A DNA stretch of 19,409 nt from the NCBI GenBank assembly GCA_046597895.1, contig JBKJJS010000151.1, forward strand, positions 1 through 19,409, read 5' to 3'. Below the pieces are notes generated by a model. The model ran no database searches, was not told the origin of the DNA, and worked only from the letters and a program-made list of their open reading frames with translations. This document shows positions 1 through 7,349 of this stretch, piece after piece. Both the position numbers and the translations under genes were made by a program. The DNA comes from WLJO01 sp046597895 (GTDB lineage: Bacteria > Actinomycetota > Acidimicrobiia > Acidimicrobiales > Ilumatobacteraceae). The stretch's first letter is position 1. Each line of letters begins with the position of its first letter.

Positions 1-563
1 CCCATCGGCCCAAGTTCGTTGCCGAGCGCCCGAGTCATCGCGATAACTGCGCCCTTCGAGGCCGTGTACGCGGAGATCCCCGCGCCGCCGCGGATGCCGG
101 CGATGGACGCCAGGTTCACCATGGAGCCCCCCTTCGGCATGCGGTTGGCCGCCTCCCGGGCGGCCGAGAACTGGGCACGAATGTTGACGTCGAACATCCG
201 ATCGAGGAACTCGTCGGTGACGGCCTTTACCGGCCCGGTCGTCGGGTAGATGCCGGCGTTGTTGACCCAGATGTCAAGCCCGCCCGCCTCTACCGCCTGC
301 TCGGCGACGGCCACAAGATCGGACGTGTTCGTGATGTCACAGCGCCGGAACGAGGCCGACAGCCCGGCAGCACGGAGCCCTGCTGCCGTCTCCTCGCCGC
401 CAGCGTCGAGATCGGCGATGAGGACATCGGCCCCCGCCTGCGCGAGGCGGGTGGCGATGGCGGCGCCGATGCCCATGGCGGCCCCCGTGACGACGGCCCT
501 ACGGCCGGAGAGGTTGATGAGATCGGCAACGGGCGAGTCCGCCCAGGAAGGAGAAGTGCTCAT
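1..563 (-). CDS. SDR family NAD(P)-dependent oxidoreductase, 3' end outside window
   Basis: Short-chain dehydrogenase/reductase, 187 residues visible; the C-terminus runs off the left edge. Seen: the Rossmann motif TGAAMGIG at residues 26-33, NNAG at 101-104, and the catalytic set S153, Y166 (YTASK) and K170. An Asp at the end of beta-2 (D51, IADLD) is the usual mark of NAD(H) preference. The substrate cannot be told from sequence. The ATG at 563 is chosen because a TAGAGT -10 box ends 7 bases before it and there is no Shine-Dalgarno site, which fits a leaderless transcript. The gene lies 43 bases after the copper radical oxidase stop on the same strand, so it could be the last gene of that operon or a separately controlled gene. 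Family assignment is sure; substrate and pathway are unknown. Confidence 0.95.
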   Translation of the reverse strand, partial: MSTSPSWADSPVADLINLSGRRAVVTGAAMGIGAAIATRLAQAGADVLIADLDAGGEETAAGLRAAGLSASFRRCDITNTSDLVAVAEQAVEAGGLDIWVNNAGIYPTTGPVKAVTDEFLDRMFDVNIRAQFSAAREAANRMPKGGSMVNLASIAGIRGGAGISAYTASKGAVIAMTRALGNELGPM

Positions 564-570
564 TGGCCGC

Positions 571-599
571 ACTCTAGGGTGACGTCGACACGTCATGTC
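571..599 (-). promoter_or_regulatory. Probable leaderless promoter of the partial SDR gene
   Basis: On the minus strand a TANNNT box (TAGAGT, 576-571) is followed by 7 bases and then the ATG at 563, which would place the transcription start at or next to the start codon. The -35 region (about 599-594) is weak, reading GACATG. No Shine-Dalgarno sequence precedes the ATG. Leaderless mRNAs are common in Actinobacteria. The promoter call is inferred from pattern and spacing. Confidence 0.45.
580..595. promoter_or_regulatory. Perfect palindrome between -35 and -10, operator candidate
   Basis: TGACGT-CGAC-ACGTCA is a perfect 6-base inverted repeat around a 4-base centre. It fills most of the spacer between the proposed -35 and -10 boxes of the partial SDR gene, where a dimeric repressor would block RNA polymerase. 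No regulator gene is adjacent in the window. In RNA it could instead form a short hairpin after the copper radical oxidase stop, but no U tract follows, so an operator fits better than a terminator. Confidence 0.4.
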
Positions 600-606
600 T
601 CAGGGA

Positions 607-2088
607 CTACTGCACCTGGACCATCTGAGACACACTCGGGACACCGCTGCCATCGATGGCGAACAGCATGTAGTAACCGGGCGGCAAGGCGCCGGCCTCG
701 GTCGGCAGCGTGATCTGGTACTGCGAGCCCGCAACCGACACCACGGTCAGCGGGACGTAACGTTGGCCCTGGTCAACGGCGTGGGTTTCGGCACCCAGCC
801 TGACCAGCGCCATCTTGGACACTCCCGAGTCACTCGTGATGTCGACATCGTAGGTGCCGCCCGGTGAAGCCACCGTCGGCGCCGAGTTGATGACCGGCCG
901 GACAGCCGGCCCACCGCTGCTGTCGAACAGATACGGCGGCGAGAAGATCTCGCCGTTCGACTCGTTGTACTTGATCGTGGTGCCGCACTTGGCGCAGTGG
1001 CCACCACCGGCCGTGAGCACCCGGGCGTCAGGCAGCAGGATGGCGGTCGAGTGGTACTGCCGGGTGACGCGAGCTCGCGCCAACGTCGTCCAGACTCCGG
1101 TCTGAGGATTCCACAGCTCCGCTGTATTGACACCCCTCTTCAGGCTGACCTGTTCTGCCGTGCTCGCCTGGCCACCGCTGTAGAGCACCGAGCCGTCGGC
1201 CAGAACGGTGAGATGGCCCTGCCGGCGGCCTTGGGCGAGTGAGCCCGTAGGTGTGGACACAAGAGAATCACCGACGTTCGCCACGACGACCGCCGAGTTC
1301 GTGGGCACGGTGCCGCCGAGTCCGCCCCCCGCCACCAGGACCTTGCCGATGTCGAACATGGCGAAGCTGCCGTACCGCCGCTGGATGGCGTCGCGATTCC
1401 CGAAGACGGTCCATTGGCCGGTTCCCGCCGAATCCAGCGACCGGAGCTCGACCTCCTCGCCGTAGTAACCCACCAACCCCTCGGGCCCGACTTGGACGAA
1501 CGGGTAGCGCTTGACGTGGTTGAACACTGCGGTGGTGAGCTTGCGGAGCGTTCCGTCAGTCTGGCGCACCTCCGCCACGTTCGGCCCGCCACCGATGATC
1601 AGGGCCTCGCCGTTCGGGAGGGCGGCGACCGAGGGATACCAGCGCCTCTTCGTCATGTTGGGACCCTTGGTCCAGGTGTTCGTGCGCCAATCGAATGTGG
1701 ACGTCTGCACGAGGCCCACCGTGCCCCCGCCCGGGCCCTGACCGCCGACGACGAACACTGTGCCATCACTGAGTTGGATGAAGCCGGCGCACATCAAGTT
1801 CGATCCCTTAGCCGTGCGGGCCACGCTCGTAAAGTTGCTCGGGTCCCAAATGTAGGTTCTTTTTCCGGCGACCCACATGAGGATCTTGCCGTTCGGTAGC
1901 AGCGCCATGTGGGCCGCCGGTACGGGCATCTTGAACACCGAGGACCACTGGCCTGCCGCCGCAGCCGATGCGCTCGACACCGCCGACGCTCCGGGACTGG
2001 CCCCGGTCCGGCTGCTCGGTACCACAGACGTGATCGCGAGAAGTGAGGCCATCGCGACTGCCCCGAAGACAATGCGTCGAACTCTCAT
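607..2088 (-). CDS. Secreted copper radical oxidase (galactose/glyoxal oxidase family)
   Basis: A 493-residue protein with a Sec-type signal (MRVRR, then a hydrophobic run to about residue 23) and an Ala/Ser-rich linker to about 45. Kelch-like repeats with GG ends (VFVVGG, ALIIGG, VLVAGG, VLYSGG, VLTAGGG) form a beta-propeller, followed by a C-terminal Ig-like DUF1929 domain from about residue 400. The five galactose oxidase active-site residues align: C100 (LMCAG) and Y151 (RRWYPS) for the Cys-Tyr radical cofactor, Y345-H346 (RQYHST) and H436 (ETHAVDQGQR) for copper. The family oxidises primary alcohols or aldehydes to aldehydes or acids with release of H2O2. The fungal carbohydrate-binding N-domain is absent. 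The gene lies 18 bases after RidA in the same direction. The enzyme class is well supported; the substrate is unknown. Streptomyces GlxA, a related enzyme, acts in glycan deposition with a CslA synthase, but no such synthase is visible here. Confidence 0.9.
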   Translation of the reverse strand: MRVRRIVFGAVAMASLLAITSVVPSSRTGASPGASAVSSASAAAAGQWSSVFKMPVPAAHMALLPNGKILMWVAGKRTYIWDPSNFTSVARTAKGSNLMCAGFIQLSDGTVFVVGGQGPGGGTVGLVQTSTFDWRTNTWTKGPNMTKRRWYPSVAALPNGEALIIGGGPNVAEVRQTDGTLRKLTTAVFNHVKRYPFVQVGPEGLVGYYGEEVELRSLDSAGTGQWTVFGNRDAIQRRYGSFAMFDIGKVLVAGGGLGGTVPTNSAVVVANVGDSLVSTPTGSLAQGRRQGHLTVLADGSVLYSGGQASTAEQVSLKRGVNTAELWNPQTGVWTTLARARVTRQYHSTAILLPDARVLTAGGGHCAKCGTTIKYNESNGEIFSPPYLFDSSGGPAVRPVINSAPTVASPGGTYDVDITSDSGVSKMALVRLGAETHAVDQGQRYVPLTVVSVAGSQYQITLPTEAGALPPGYYMLFAIDGSGVPSVSQMVQVQ

Positions 2089-2106
2089 GCGGCGCCAGCC
2101 TAGGCG

Positions 2107-2496
2107 TTAGTCCCGTCGGCGGGCCACCAGTTCGATCTCGACGTTGGCGCCGGCGGGCAACCCCGCCACACACACGGTCGTCCGCGCCGGATACGGCTCG
2201 GCGAACCTGCGGGCGTACACGGCGTTCATCGCTGCGAAGTCGTTGACCATGTCGGTGAGATAGCAGTTCACCTTCACGACGTCATCGGACGTCAGCCCGG
2301 CCGCCGCGAGCACGGCGAAGAGGTTGTCGAAGACACGCTCGGTCTGGACCGTGATGCCGCCGTCAACGAGCAGGCCCGTAGCCGGATCGATCGGGGTCTG
2401 ACCGGCGAAGAACACGAACGGGTCCGACACCACGGCCTGCGAGTAAGGCCCAAGCGCCTTCGGGGCACCGGCCGCCGTGACCACCGAGCGGACCAT
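2107..2496 (-). CDS. RidA/YjgF/UK114 family enamine/imine deaminase
   Basis: A 129-residue protein, the normal size for the family, which trimerises and hydrolyses reactive 2-aminoacrylate-type enamines/imines to keto acids and ammonia. Seen: the GPYSQA signature at 16-21, the FFAGQTP strand, and the catalytic-site Arg in PARTTV (R105, the same number as in well-studied RidA proteins), followed by LPAGANVEIE with E120. The ATG at 2496 lies 4 bases after the upstream SDR stop, so the two are very likely co-transcribed and coupled. Many RidA paralogues in catabolic operons act on pathway-specific intermediates instead of housekeeping enamines; the position between two oxidoreductases suggests that here, but this is inference. 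Confidence 0.93.
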   Translation of the reverse strand: MVRSVVTAAGAPKALGPYSQAVVSDPFVFFAGQTPIDPATGLLVDGGITVQTERVFDNLFAVLAAAGLTSDDVVKVNCYLTDMVNDFAAMNAVYARRFAEPYPARTTVCVAGLPAGANVEIELVARRRD

Positions 2497-2500
2497 CGCG

Positions 2501-3427
2501 TCAGCCCTCGGGCATCGGATAGTGGACGCCCGGCATGCCCATCTCCCAGAGCGAGAACCGCTCCGGCGTCGGCACGAGGCCCTCGTATCCCCCGGGGATC
2601 ACCGGGCGACCGAGCTTGGCGCCCCAGCCGACGTGCGCCGGCAAGACCTGGAACGTGCCGTTTGAAGCGTTCGTTCCGCCGTCGACGAGCAGGTCGACCC
2701 CTGTGATGTAGGACGATGCGTCGGACCCGAGGAAGATCACCGCGTTGGCCACCTCGTTCGCATCACCGATGCGGCGCATCGGGGTGCGGCTGGCGACGTA
2801 CTCGGCCACCCCGAGTTGTTCGAGGGCCACTTTCACCATCTCCGTGGCGATGAAGCCGGGGGACACGGCGTTGACCCGTACCCCGCGATCCGCCCATTCA
2901 CAGCCGAGCTGCATCGTGAGATTTCGAACGGCGCCCTTCGCTGCGGTGTACGCGATGACGTTCAACTCGTTCGCGCCGGAGCCCATGATGGAGCAGATGT
3001 TCACGATGGAGCCGGAGCGGCGCTCGAGCATGTGGCGGCCCACCTCGCGGGCGTACAGGAACACCCCGATCGTGTCGACCTCGAAGATCTTCCTGAACAT
3101 CTCGAGGTCGTAGTTCTCGGCGCTGAAACCACGGGTATCCGAGATCCCGGCGTTGTTGATGAGGATGTCGATCTTGCCGTGCTCGGCGAGGCCGGCAGCC
3201 ACCACTCGCTTCACGTCGTCCTCGACGGACACGTCGCCCGGCGCCACCGTCACCTTGCGGCCGAGGGCCCTGCACCGCTCGGCCACTGCTTCGAGCATGT
3301 CGGTGGAGCGGGCGGTCAGGATGAGATCAGCCCCTGCGGCGGCCATGCGCTCGGCGAACACCTCGCCGAGGCCGTAGCTGGCCCCCGTGATCAGCGCGGT
3401 CTTGTTGTCAAGATCGAACACACCCAT
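2501..3427 (-). CDS. SDR family oxidoreductase with C-terminal extension
   Basis: A 308-residue short-chain dehydrogenase/reductase. Seen: TGASYGLG at 14-21, GDV at 64-66, NNAG at 91-94, a catalytic S146 with Y160 and K164 (YTAAK), the SPGFIATEM stretch at 189-197, and the closing LLVDGG at 246-251. An Arg after beta-2 (R40) points to NADP(H). About 57 residues rich in Pro, Gly and aromatics follow the point where classical SDRs end; this tail is unusual and may contribute to the active site or oligomer. The reading frame stays open upstream to 4000, but SDR similarity starts at the ATG at 3427, which has an AGGGGAG Shine-Dalgarno site (3439-3445) 11 bases upstream. It is the first gene of the SDR-RidA-oxidase operon. 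Substrate unknown. Confidence 0.94.
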   Translation of the reverse strand: MGVFDLDNKTALITGASYGLGEVFAERMAAAGADLILTARSTDMLEAVAERCRALGRKVTVAPGDVSVEDDVKRVVAAGLAEHGKIDILINNAGISDTRGFSAENYDLEMFRKIFEVDTIGVFLYAREVGRHMLERRSGSIVNICSIMGSGANELNVIAYTAAKGAVRNLTMQLGCEWADRGVRVNAVSPGFIATEMVKVALEQLGVAEYVASRTPMRRIGDANEVANAVIFLGSDASSYITGVDLLVDGGTNASNGTFQVLPAHVGWGAKLGRPVIPGGYEGLVPTPERFSLWEMGMPGVHYPMPEG

Positions 3428-3438
3428 GGTCCTGCAGT

Positions 3439-3468
3439 CTCCCCTGTCGTGGCGTCCGAACGAGACTA
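3439..3468 (-). promoter_or_regulatory. Possible -10 box and ribosome binding site of the SDR-RidA-oxidase operon
   Basis: On the minus strand a TAGTCT (TANNNT) box lies at 3468-3463 and a purine-rich AGGGGAG at 3445-3439, with the ATG at 3427. A -35 candidate TTGTCC at 3489-3484 is only 15 bases away, shorter than ideal. The region is the 91-base divergent gap shared with the SGNH hydrolase gene. I could not pick a convincing promoter for the other direction. Confidence 0.3.
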
Positions 3469-3518
3469 GTGGCGCCGCCCTCTGGACAATCACGGCACTT
3501 ACCGGGAAACTGCCGCAC

Positions 3519-4256
3519 ATGCTGTCCCGTCGGACCCTTCTGGTCGGTGCCGGCGCCGTCCCGGTCGCCACGCTGCTCAGGGCGACGGCGGCGGACGCGA
3601 AGCCGATCGTTCTCTCCGACGCCACCGTTCGAAGGCACGGTCCTGTCATGCAGATCGGTGATTCGCTGTCGGGCGGATACGTCGGCGGCCTGAACACGGA
3701 ACTCGTGGCGCGGAGAGTCGGTCCGTTCCGCTGCGACATCCAGGGCTCGCGGTCCATCACGCGCGAACCGAACAAGAAGTACCCGTCAGGACTCACCGCT
3801 GTTCGCTCAGCGCGCGCCGCTGGCTTCGACCCGCCATCGTGGGTCGTTGCCCTTGGCTGTAACGACATGTGGTTCATCGCTCGCAAGAAGGGCATCGCCG
3901 CCGAGATGATCGACAAGATGCTCACTGAAATCGGCTCCGACCGGCACGTGTTCTTCCTCACGTACTGGCAGAAGCAGAATGGCGCGTGGCCGAAGTTCAA
4001 CGAGGCACTACGCGGGGCGACGCAACGGTGGCCGAACCTCCGAGTCGCCGACTGGGCCGCCCTCGCGAAGCAGCATCCCGAATGGCACGGTGCCGACGGC
4101 GCCCACTACAACGGCAAGGGTGCCAAAGCTCGCAACACCTACCTCGTCGACACGATGATCGAAGCCGCCAAAGCCGCCAAGGTCTCCACTGCCCAGCCGG
4201 GGAATGCCGGCCCGGGCCGGCGCTCATCCCTCTCGGCTCGCCCGCACATGATGTGA
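3519..4256 (+). CDS. Tat-exported SGNH/GDSL-type hydrolase
   Basis: A 245-residue protein when started at the ATG at 3519. That start puts a twin-arginine signal (SRRTLLVG, residues 3-10) and an Ala-rich hydrophobic stretch at the N-terminus, with likely cleavage after ATAADA (about residue 27); the longer open frame from 3387 has no signal and overlaps the divergent SDR. SGNH blocks: GDSL (47-50, nucleophile S49), GCND (113-116, block III Asn) and DGAHYN (193-198, catalytic D193 and H196). The family hydrolyses esters, including acetyl groups on polysaccharides, and some members are lipases. The last 20 or so residues are low-complexity and rich in Gly, Arg, Ser and Pro. It is divergent from the oxidase operon and followed on the same strand by an orphan gene. 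Substrate unknown. Confidence 0.85.
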   Translation: MLSRRTLLVGAGAVPVATLLRATAADAKPIVLSDATVRRHGPVMQIGDSLSGGYVGGLNTELVARRVGPFRCDIQGSRSITREPNKKYPSGLTAVRSARAAGFDPPSWVVALGCNDMWFIARKKGIAAEMIDKMLTEIGSDRHVFFLTYWQKQNGAWPKFNEALRGATQRWPNLRVADWAALAKQHPEWHGADGAHYNGKGAKARNTYLVDTMIEAAKAAKVSTAQPGNAGPGRRSSLSARPHMM

Positions 4257-4265
4257 TGTATCGCC

Positions 4266-4290
4266 GCGCCGGTCACCGATCACCCGGCGC
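4266..4290. terminator. GC-rich hairpin between SGNH hydrolase and the next gene
   Basis: GCGCCGG (4266-4272) and CCGGCGC (4284-4290) form a perfect 7-base inverted repeat with an 11-base loop, 9 bases after the hydrolase stop. No T tract follows, so it is at best a weak or non-canonical terminator, and it may instead be a chance feature of GC-rich DNA. Confidence 0.25.
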
Positions 4291-4302
4291 CATCGCCCGA
4301 TC

Positions 4303-5415
4303 ATGCCTGCTAAGAACCACCTCATGTTGCTTCGCATGGACGAGTACCCGTACCACCAGATCACCGAGTCGTTCGCCGCCGTACAGGGAAGTGACCCGCA
4401 GTGGAACGACGGCCACTATGTGTGCGTCGCCGATCAGGCCGGCACCGTCGGCCTGACATCGAACCTGCGCCTCTACCAGAACAACGATGTGCTCGACGGT
4501 TTCGTGTGCGTGACTCACGCGGGCCGGCAGCACAACTTGCGTCTGTCGCGCCGTCTTCGCCCAGATATGGACACGTTCGGCGTCGGCCCCATGCACATCG
4601 AGATCGTGGAGCCGATGAAGACGCTGCGTTTCGTTGTCGAGGACAACGACCGCGGCATCAGCTGCGACCTGCTCTGCCATTCGCGCACGGTCGCCAACGA
4701 GGGTGTGCCCGAGATCACCCGTGTGGATGGACGACTACTCGCCGAGCGCACCACGTACGAGTTGAGCGGGCCGGTCGAAGGCTGGGTCGAGGTCGATGGC
4801 GAGCGCATCGTGCTGGACCCGGCGTCTGCGTCGTTCTTCCGCAATCATTCGTGGGGATTCATGGGTAGCCGGGGTGGGCCGAAGTTGTACGCCGCTCCCC
4901 GAATCGGCGTGCCCAAGCGCCCGGCCGGGTTGCGGCAATGGGTGCTCTACACGATGCCGGGCCACAGCGGCTACTACCACTGCTTCGACAACCCCAAGGG
5001 GCGCCGGACGATGCAGCGCGGCAACATCCTCCACGCTGACCGAGCGGTCCCTGTCGTCGATGTCGAGACCGAACTCGAGTTCTACGAGGGCGGCCGCCGA
5101 CTCAAGCGGGGTCATGTCACGCTCACGGACGCCGAGGACATCGAGCGCTCCTACGAGGTCGAGGACCTCGGGTGTTGGGTGTACTGCCAAGGCGGCGGCT
5201 ACTTCGGTGGCTTCGATGACGGGCTCGGGCAGGGCGTGTATCGCGGCGACTACCACGTCGAAGGCGAGGTGTGGGATGTATCGCACCCGACCACGATCGT
5301 GCGGGTGGATGGCACCGAGTTCGAGCACGACCACGCATGGGCCGAGAATTTCACGAGGTTCACGAGCGGTGACCACGTGGGCCTCGCCCACTTCGAGTGC
5401 GTCACGTTCCGCTGA
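4303..5415 (+). CDS. Uncharacterised protein with NHSWG/HDHAW motifs, possibly lipocalin-like (DUF7064/7065 or AttH/CrtC type)
   Basis: A 370-residue soluble protein with no signal peptide or membrane segment. It is rich in beta-strand patterns and aromatics. Recognisable marks are NHSWGFMGSRGG (181-192), HDHAW (342-346), and a Cys/Trp/Gly-rich segment around residues 290-303. HSWG-type motifs occur in a family of uncharacterised actinobacterial and proteobacterial proteins near lipid, steroid or hydrocarbon catabolism genes, with a two-lobed lipocalin-like fold related to AttH and hydroxyneurosporene synthase. I place this protein there from memory of motif shape only. No Shine-Dalgarno site is obvious; M8 or M12 are alternative starts. 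It follows the SGNH hydrolase by 46 bases and ends 3 bases from the convergent hydrolase gene. Coding status is strong; function unknown. Confidence 0.8.
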   Translation: MPAKNHLMLLRMDEYPYHQITESFAAVQGSDPQWNDGHYVCVADQAGTVGLTSNLRLYQNNDVLDGFVCVTHAGRQHNLRLSRRLRPDMDTFGVGPMHIEIVEPMKTLRFVVEDNDRGISCDLLCHSRTVANEGVPEITRVDGRLLAERTTYELSGPVEGWVEVDGERIVLDPASASFFRNHSWGFMGSRGGPKLYAAPRIGVPKRPAGLRQWVLYTMPGHSGYYHCFDNPKGRRTMQRGNILHADRAVPVVDVETELEFYEGGRRLKRGHVTLTDAEDIERSYEVEDLGCWVYCQGGGYFGGFDDGLGQGVYRGDYHVEGEVWDVSHPTTIVRVDGTEFEHDHAWAENFTRFTSGDHVGLAHFECVTFR

Positions 5416-5418
5416 GCG

Positions 5419-7251
5419 TCAGCCCGTCGTGACCGGTTCGCTCGTGTCGCTCGTGTCGCTCGGGGTCTCCTCGTCGGCGACGGCCATCGGGTCGAGTGCG
5501 TCGTAGTCGTAGCGCACTCGGGAGTTCCAGAGGAGAAAGCCGCTCGCTCCGGACTTCATGGCGGCCTCGATCTGGGCCCTGACCTCCGCCTCGCCATAGC
5601 CGTAGTCGCCCGTGTCGAAGTCCTGCAGCCACGGCAACGTGTACGCACCACCGGCCGAAGCGATGCGCACGAAGTCCTTCACGGACCGCTCGACGATCTT
5701 GCCGGGCTCGGCGATGGGTACGGCGACCTTGTACTCGCCGGCACCCCAGTGCGACGGGTACACCATCGGGGCGATGTAGTCGACCAGCGGGGCAAGGAGG
5801 CGAATGTCCTGGGCGATCATGATCGGTCGCGTGGCGGCGATGCCGAAGACCGACACGCCGAGCACAGTTGTCTCGGGCAATCGCTCCCTGGTCTCCTTGA
5901 CGAACGTGGCGATGGAAACCGAAGGAGACACATCGAGCCCCGGGAAACTCAGCGTGTCGAGTTCACCTTCTGGCCGCCGCACGTAGTCGAGGAGGATGTG
6001 ATCGAAACCCAATTCGGCGGCTTCCACCGCCAACTCGATGTTGTACTGGCGTACCGCCTCACTCCCAAGGTTTGTGAACACGATGGGGCCGTAGGAGCTG
6101 TCCAACGGCTCGCCGGCCGGGTCGAGCACGAGCATGTCCCGGCGGCCGTTGTTGTACGCCCACTGGGCCAGCTTCGGGTCGCGGAAGTTGACGACGCGGC
6201 CGATGGCCTTGAGCCCGAGGCTGTGAATCCGGTCGATCGCCTGCCGAGCGTCGTAGTCCCGGCCGATCGCACCGATCTCCTTGGCCAGCGGTATGGCCGT
6301 TTCGTACCCGACGATGCCGGCCTCGTCCTTGACCGTAAGTTCGATGGCATTGATGCGACCTTCCGCCGCCAGTTTCGCGATGGTGTCTTGAAGATCCTGG
6401 TCGCGCCACATCGGGGCGCTGACGTGGAACGCCTGGATCGGATCGCCCTTGACGACTTGCTCCGAGAACTCGACGACCGCCTTCGTGATGGCACCGTCGG
6501 GGGCGGTAGCGATGACGACGGCCTCGCGCTCACCCTTGGCGACGCGGGCGGTGAACGCCCCTGCCTCCCGGTCCGCCGGCTGGCCGTTGACCACCACGCT
6601 CACATCGTCAGCGACGAGGCCGCGGATGACGGCCGGTTTGCGATCCGTCGGCGGAGGTACGGCGGCCGGCACGCTGAGAGAGGGACCGAACCGCACCGTG
6701 AACGACAGTTGTCCGGTGTAGTCGGAGACGAGCGGAAGGGAACTGCTCACGCGGTAGGCGACGGTGTTGGTGCCGTTCGCCGCGTCCTTCAGCGATGCGT
6801 GCACCACGCCAATGTCATCCGTGAAGGTCTCTATGGCGGCGCCGTTCAGCATGACGGTGACGTCACCCTTGGCCCTGCCCCACGCCCTCACGCGGACTTC
6901 CATGTCATCAACCTGGTCGCCGCGCACGATCTGGCCGTCCTCGACGCCGGTGACCGCGGCGGATATCCATCGCGTCTTGACCGCAATGGCCGCCAGCCCT
7001 GCCGCCACCACCGCGAAGACCACGAGGAAGATGACGGGACGGGACGGACCGCTGCGACCAGCCTTGCCGTACTGCGTCGACCCGTAGCTACTGGACTTGT
7101 ACCGGCGACCCCGCCGAGGACGGGCCGGACGCGTCGAACCCCTGGCCGCCCCACCGGGCTTGCCGCCAGATCCGTAGAGGTCGGCGAGTCGTTCCACGAC
7201 GCTCGATTCCGCCCCCCGGTAGGAGCCCAAGGTCCGGTCGGTCCGTGACAC
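5419..7251 (-). CDS. Membrane-anchored putative glycoside hydrolase (DUF4015 type)
   Basis: A 610-residue protein. Residues 1-70 are a basic, Gly/Ser/Arg-rich cytoplasmic tail; 72-90 form one membrane segment (VIFLVVFAVVAAGLAAIA), leaving the rest outside. About 105-265 looks like two Ig/beta-sandwich modules (each with VMLNG or VVNGQP strands). From 271 to 580 is a TIM-barrel-like domain of the putative glycosyl hydrolase family PF13200: AFHVSAP, NAIELTVKDE, YNIELAVEAAELGFDHILLDYVRRP (403-427, candidate catalytic D422), IAPMVYPSHW (493-502) and GFLLWNSR (571-578). The tail is Thr/Ser/Glu-rich with a short repeat. The GTG at 7251 is chosen because a TACTAT -10 box ends 7 bases upstream and there is no Shine-Dalgarno site. 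A cell-wall or capsule polysaccharide target is plausible; activity in this family is poorly proven. Confidence 0.85.
   Translation of the reverse strand: MSRTDRTLGSYRGAESSVVERLADLYGSGGKPGGAARGSTRPARPRRGRRYKSSSYGSTQYGKAGRSGPSRPVIFLVVFAVVAAGLAAIAVKTRWISAAVTGVEDGQIVRGDQVDDMEVRVRAWGRAKGDVTVMLNGAAIETFTDDIGVVHASLKDAANGTNTVAYRVSSSLPLVSDYTGQLSFTVRFGPSLSVPAAVPPPTDRKPAVIRGLVADDVSVVVNGQPADREAGAFTARVAKGEREAVVIATAPDGAITKAVVEFSEQVVKGDPIQAFHVSAPMWRDQDLQDTIAKLAAEGRINAIELTVKDEAGIVGYETAIPLAKEIGAIGRDYDARQAIDRIHSLGLKAIGRVVNFRDPKLAQWAYNNGRRDMLVLDPAGEPLDSSYGPIVFTNLGSEAVRQYNIELAVEAAELGFDHILLDYVRRPEGELDTLSFPGLDVSPSVSIATFVKETRERLPETTVLGVSVFGIAATRPIMIAQDIRLLAPLVDYIAPMVYPSHWGAGEYKVAVPIAEPGKIVERSVKDFVRIASAGGAYTLPWLQDFDTGDYGYGEAEVRAQIEAAMKSGASGFLLWNSRVRYDYDALDPMAVADEETPSDTSDTSEPVTTG
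5438..5464. repeat. Three tandem 9-base units at the 3' end of the hydrolase gene
   Basis: Plus-strand unit TCGCTCGTG occurs twice exactly (5438-5446, 5447-5455) and once with one change (5456-5464, ending GGG). On the coding strand it gives the SDTSDTSE stretch in the disordered C-terminal tail. It is short enough to be ordinary slippage variation. Confidence 0.7.
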
Positions 7252-7258
7252 AGAGGGG

Positions 7259-7264
7259 ATAGTA
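7259..7264 (-). promoter_or_regulatory. -10 box for leaderless transcription of the hydrolase gene
   Basis: TACTAT on the minus strand (7264-7259) matches TANNNT and lies 7 bases before the GTG start at 7251. The bases between are CCCCTCT, the opposite of a Shine-Dalgarno site. A good -35 was not found; GGTAAC sits at 17-base spacing. The rest of this 98-base divergent gap shows no clear promoter for the DUF35 gene. Confidence 0.5.
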
Positions 7265-7349
7265 CCGGCCGTGAGCGATCCGTTACCCCGCGGGCCATTT
7301 CCAGCACCGAATTCCTGGTACGGCCGCCGATCAGGTAGAACTCGACGCC

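Noticed and set aside
3428..4000. Upstream extension of the SDR reading frame (total 499 residues)
   Set aside because: SDR similarity starts at 3427 with a ribosome site; the extension is antisense to the SGNH hydrolase and has no domain character.
5749..7248. Long plus-strand open frame of 499 codons antisense to the hydrolase gene
   Set aside because: It is His/Arg/Asp-rich shadow sequence with no motifs, while the opposite strand encodes a clear membrane anchor and hydrolase domain.
7265..7349. CGGCCG-containing inverted repeat in the divergent gap before the DUF35 gene
   Set aside because: The arms are short, far apart and made of a sequence common in this GC-rich DNA; no promoter could be tied to it.
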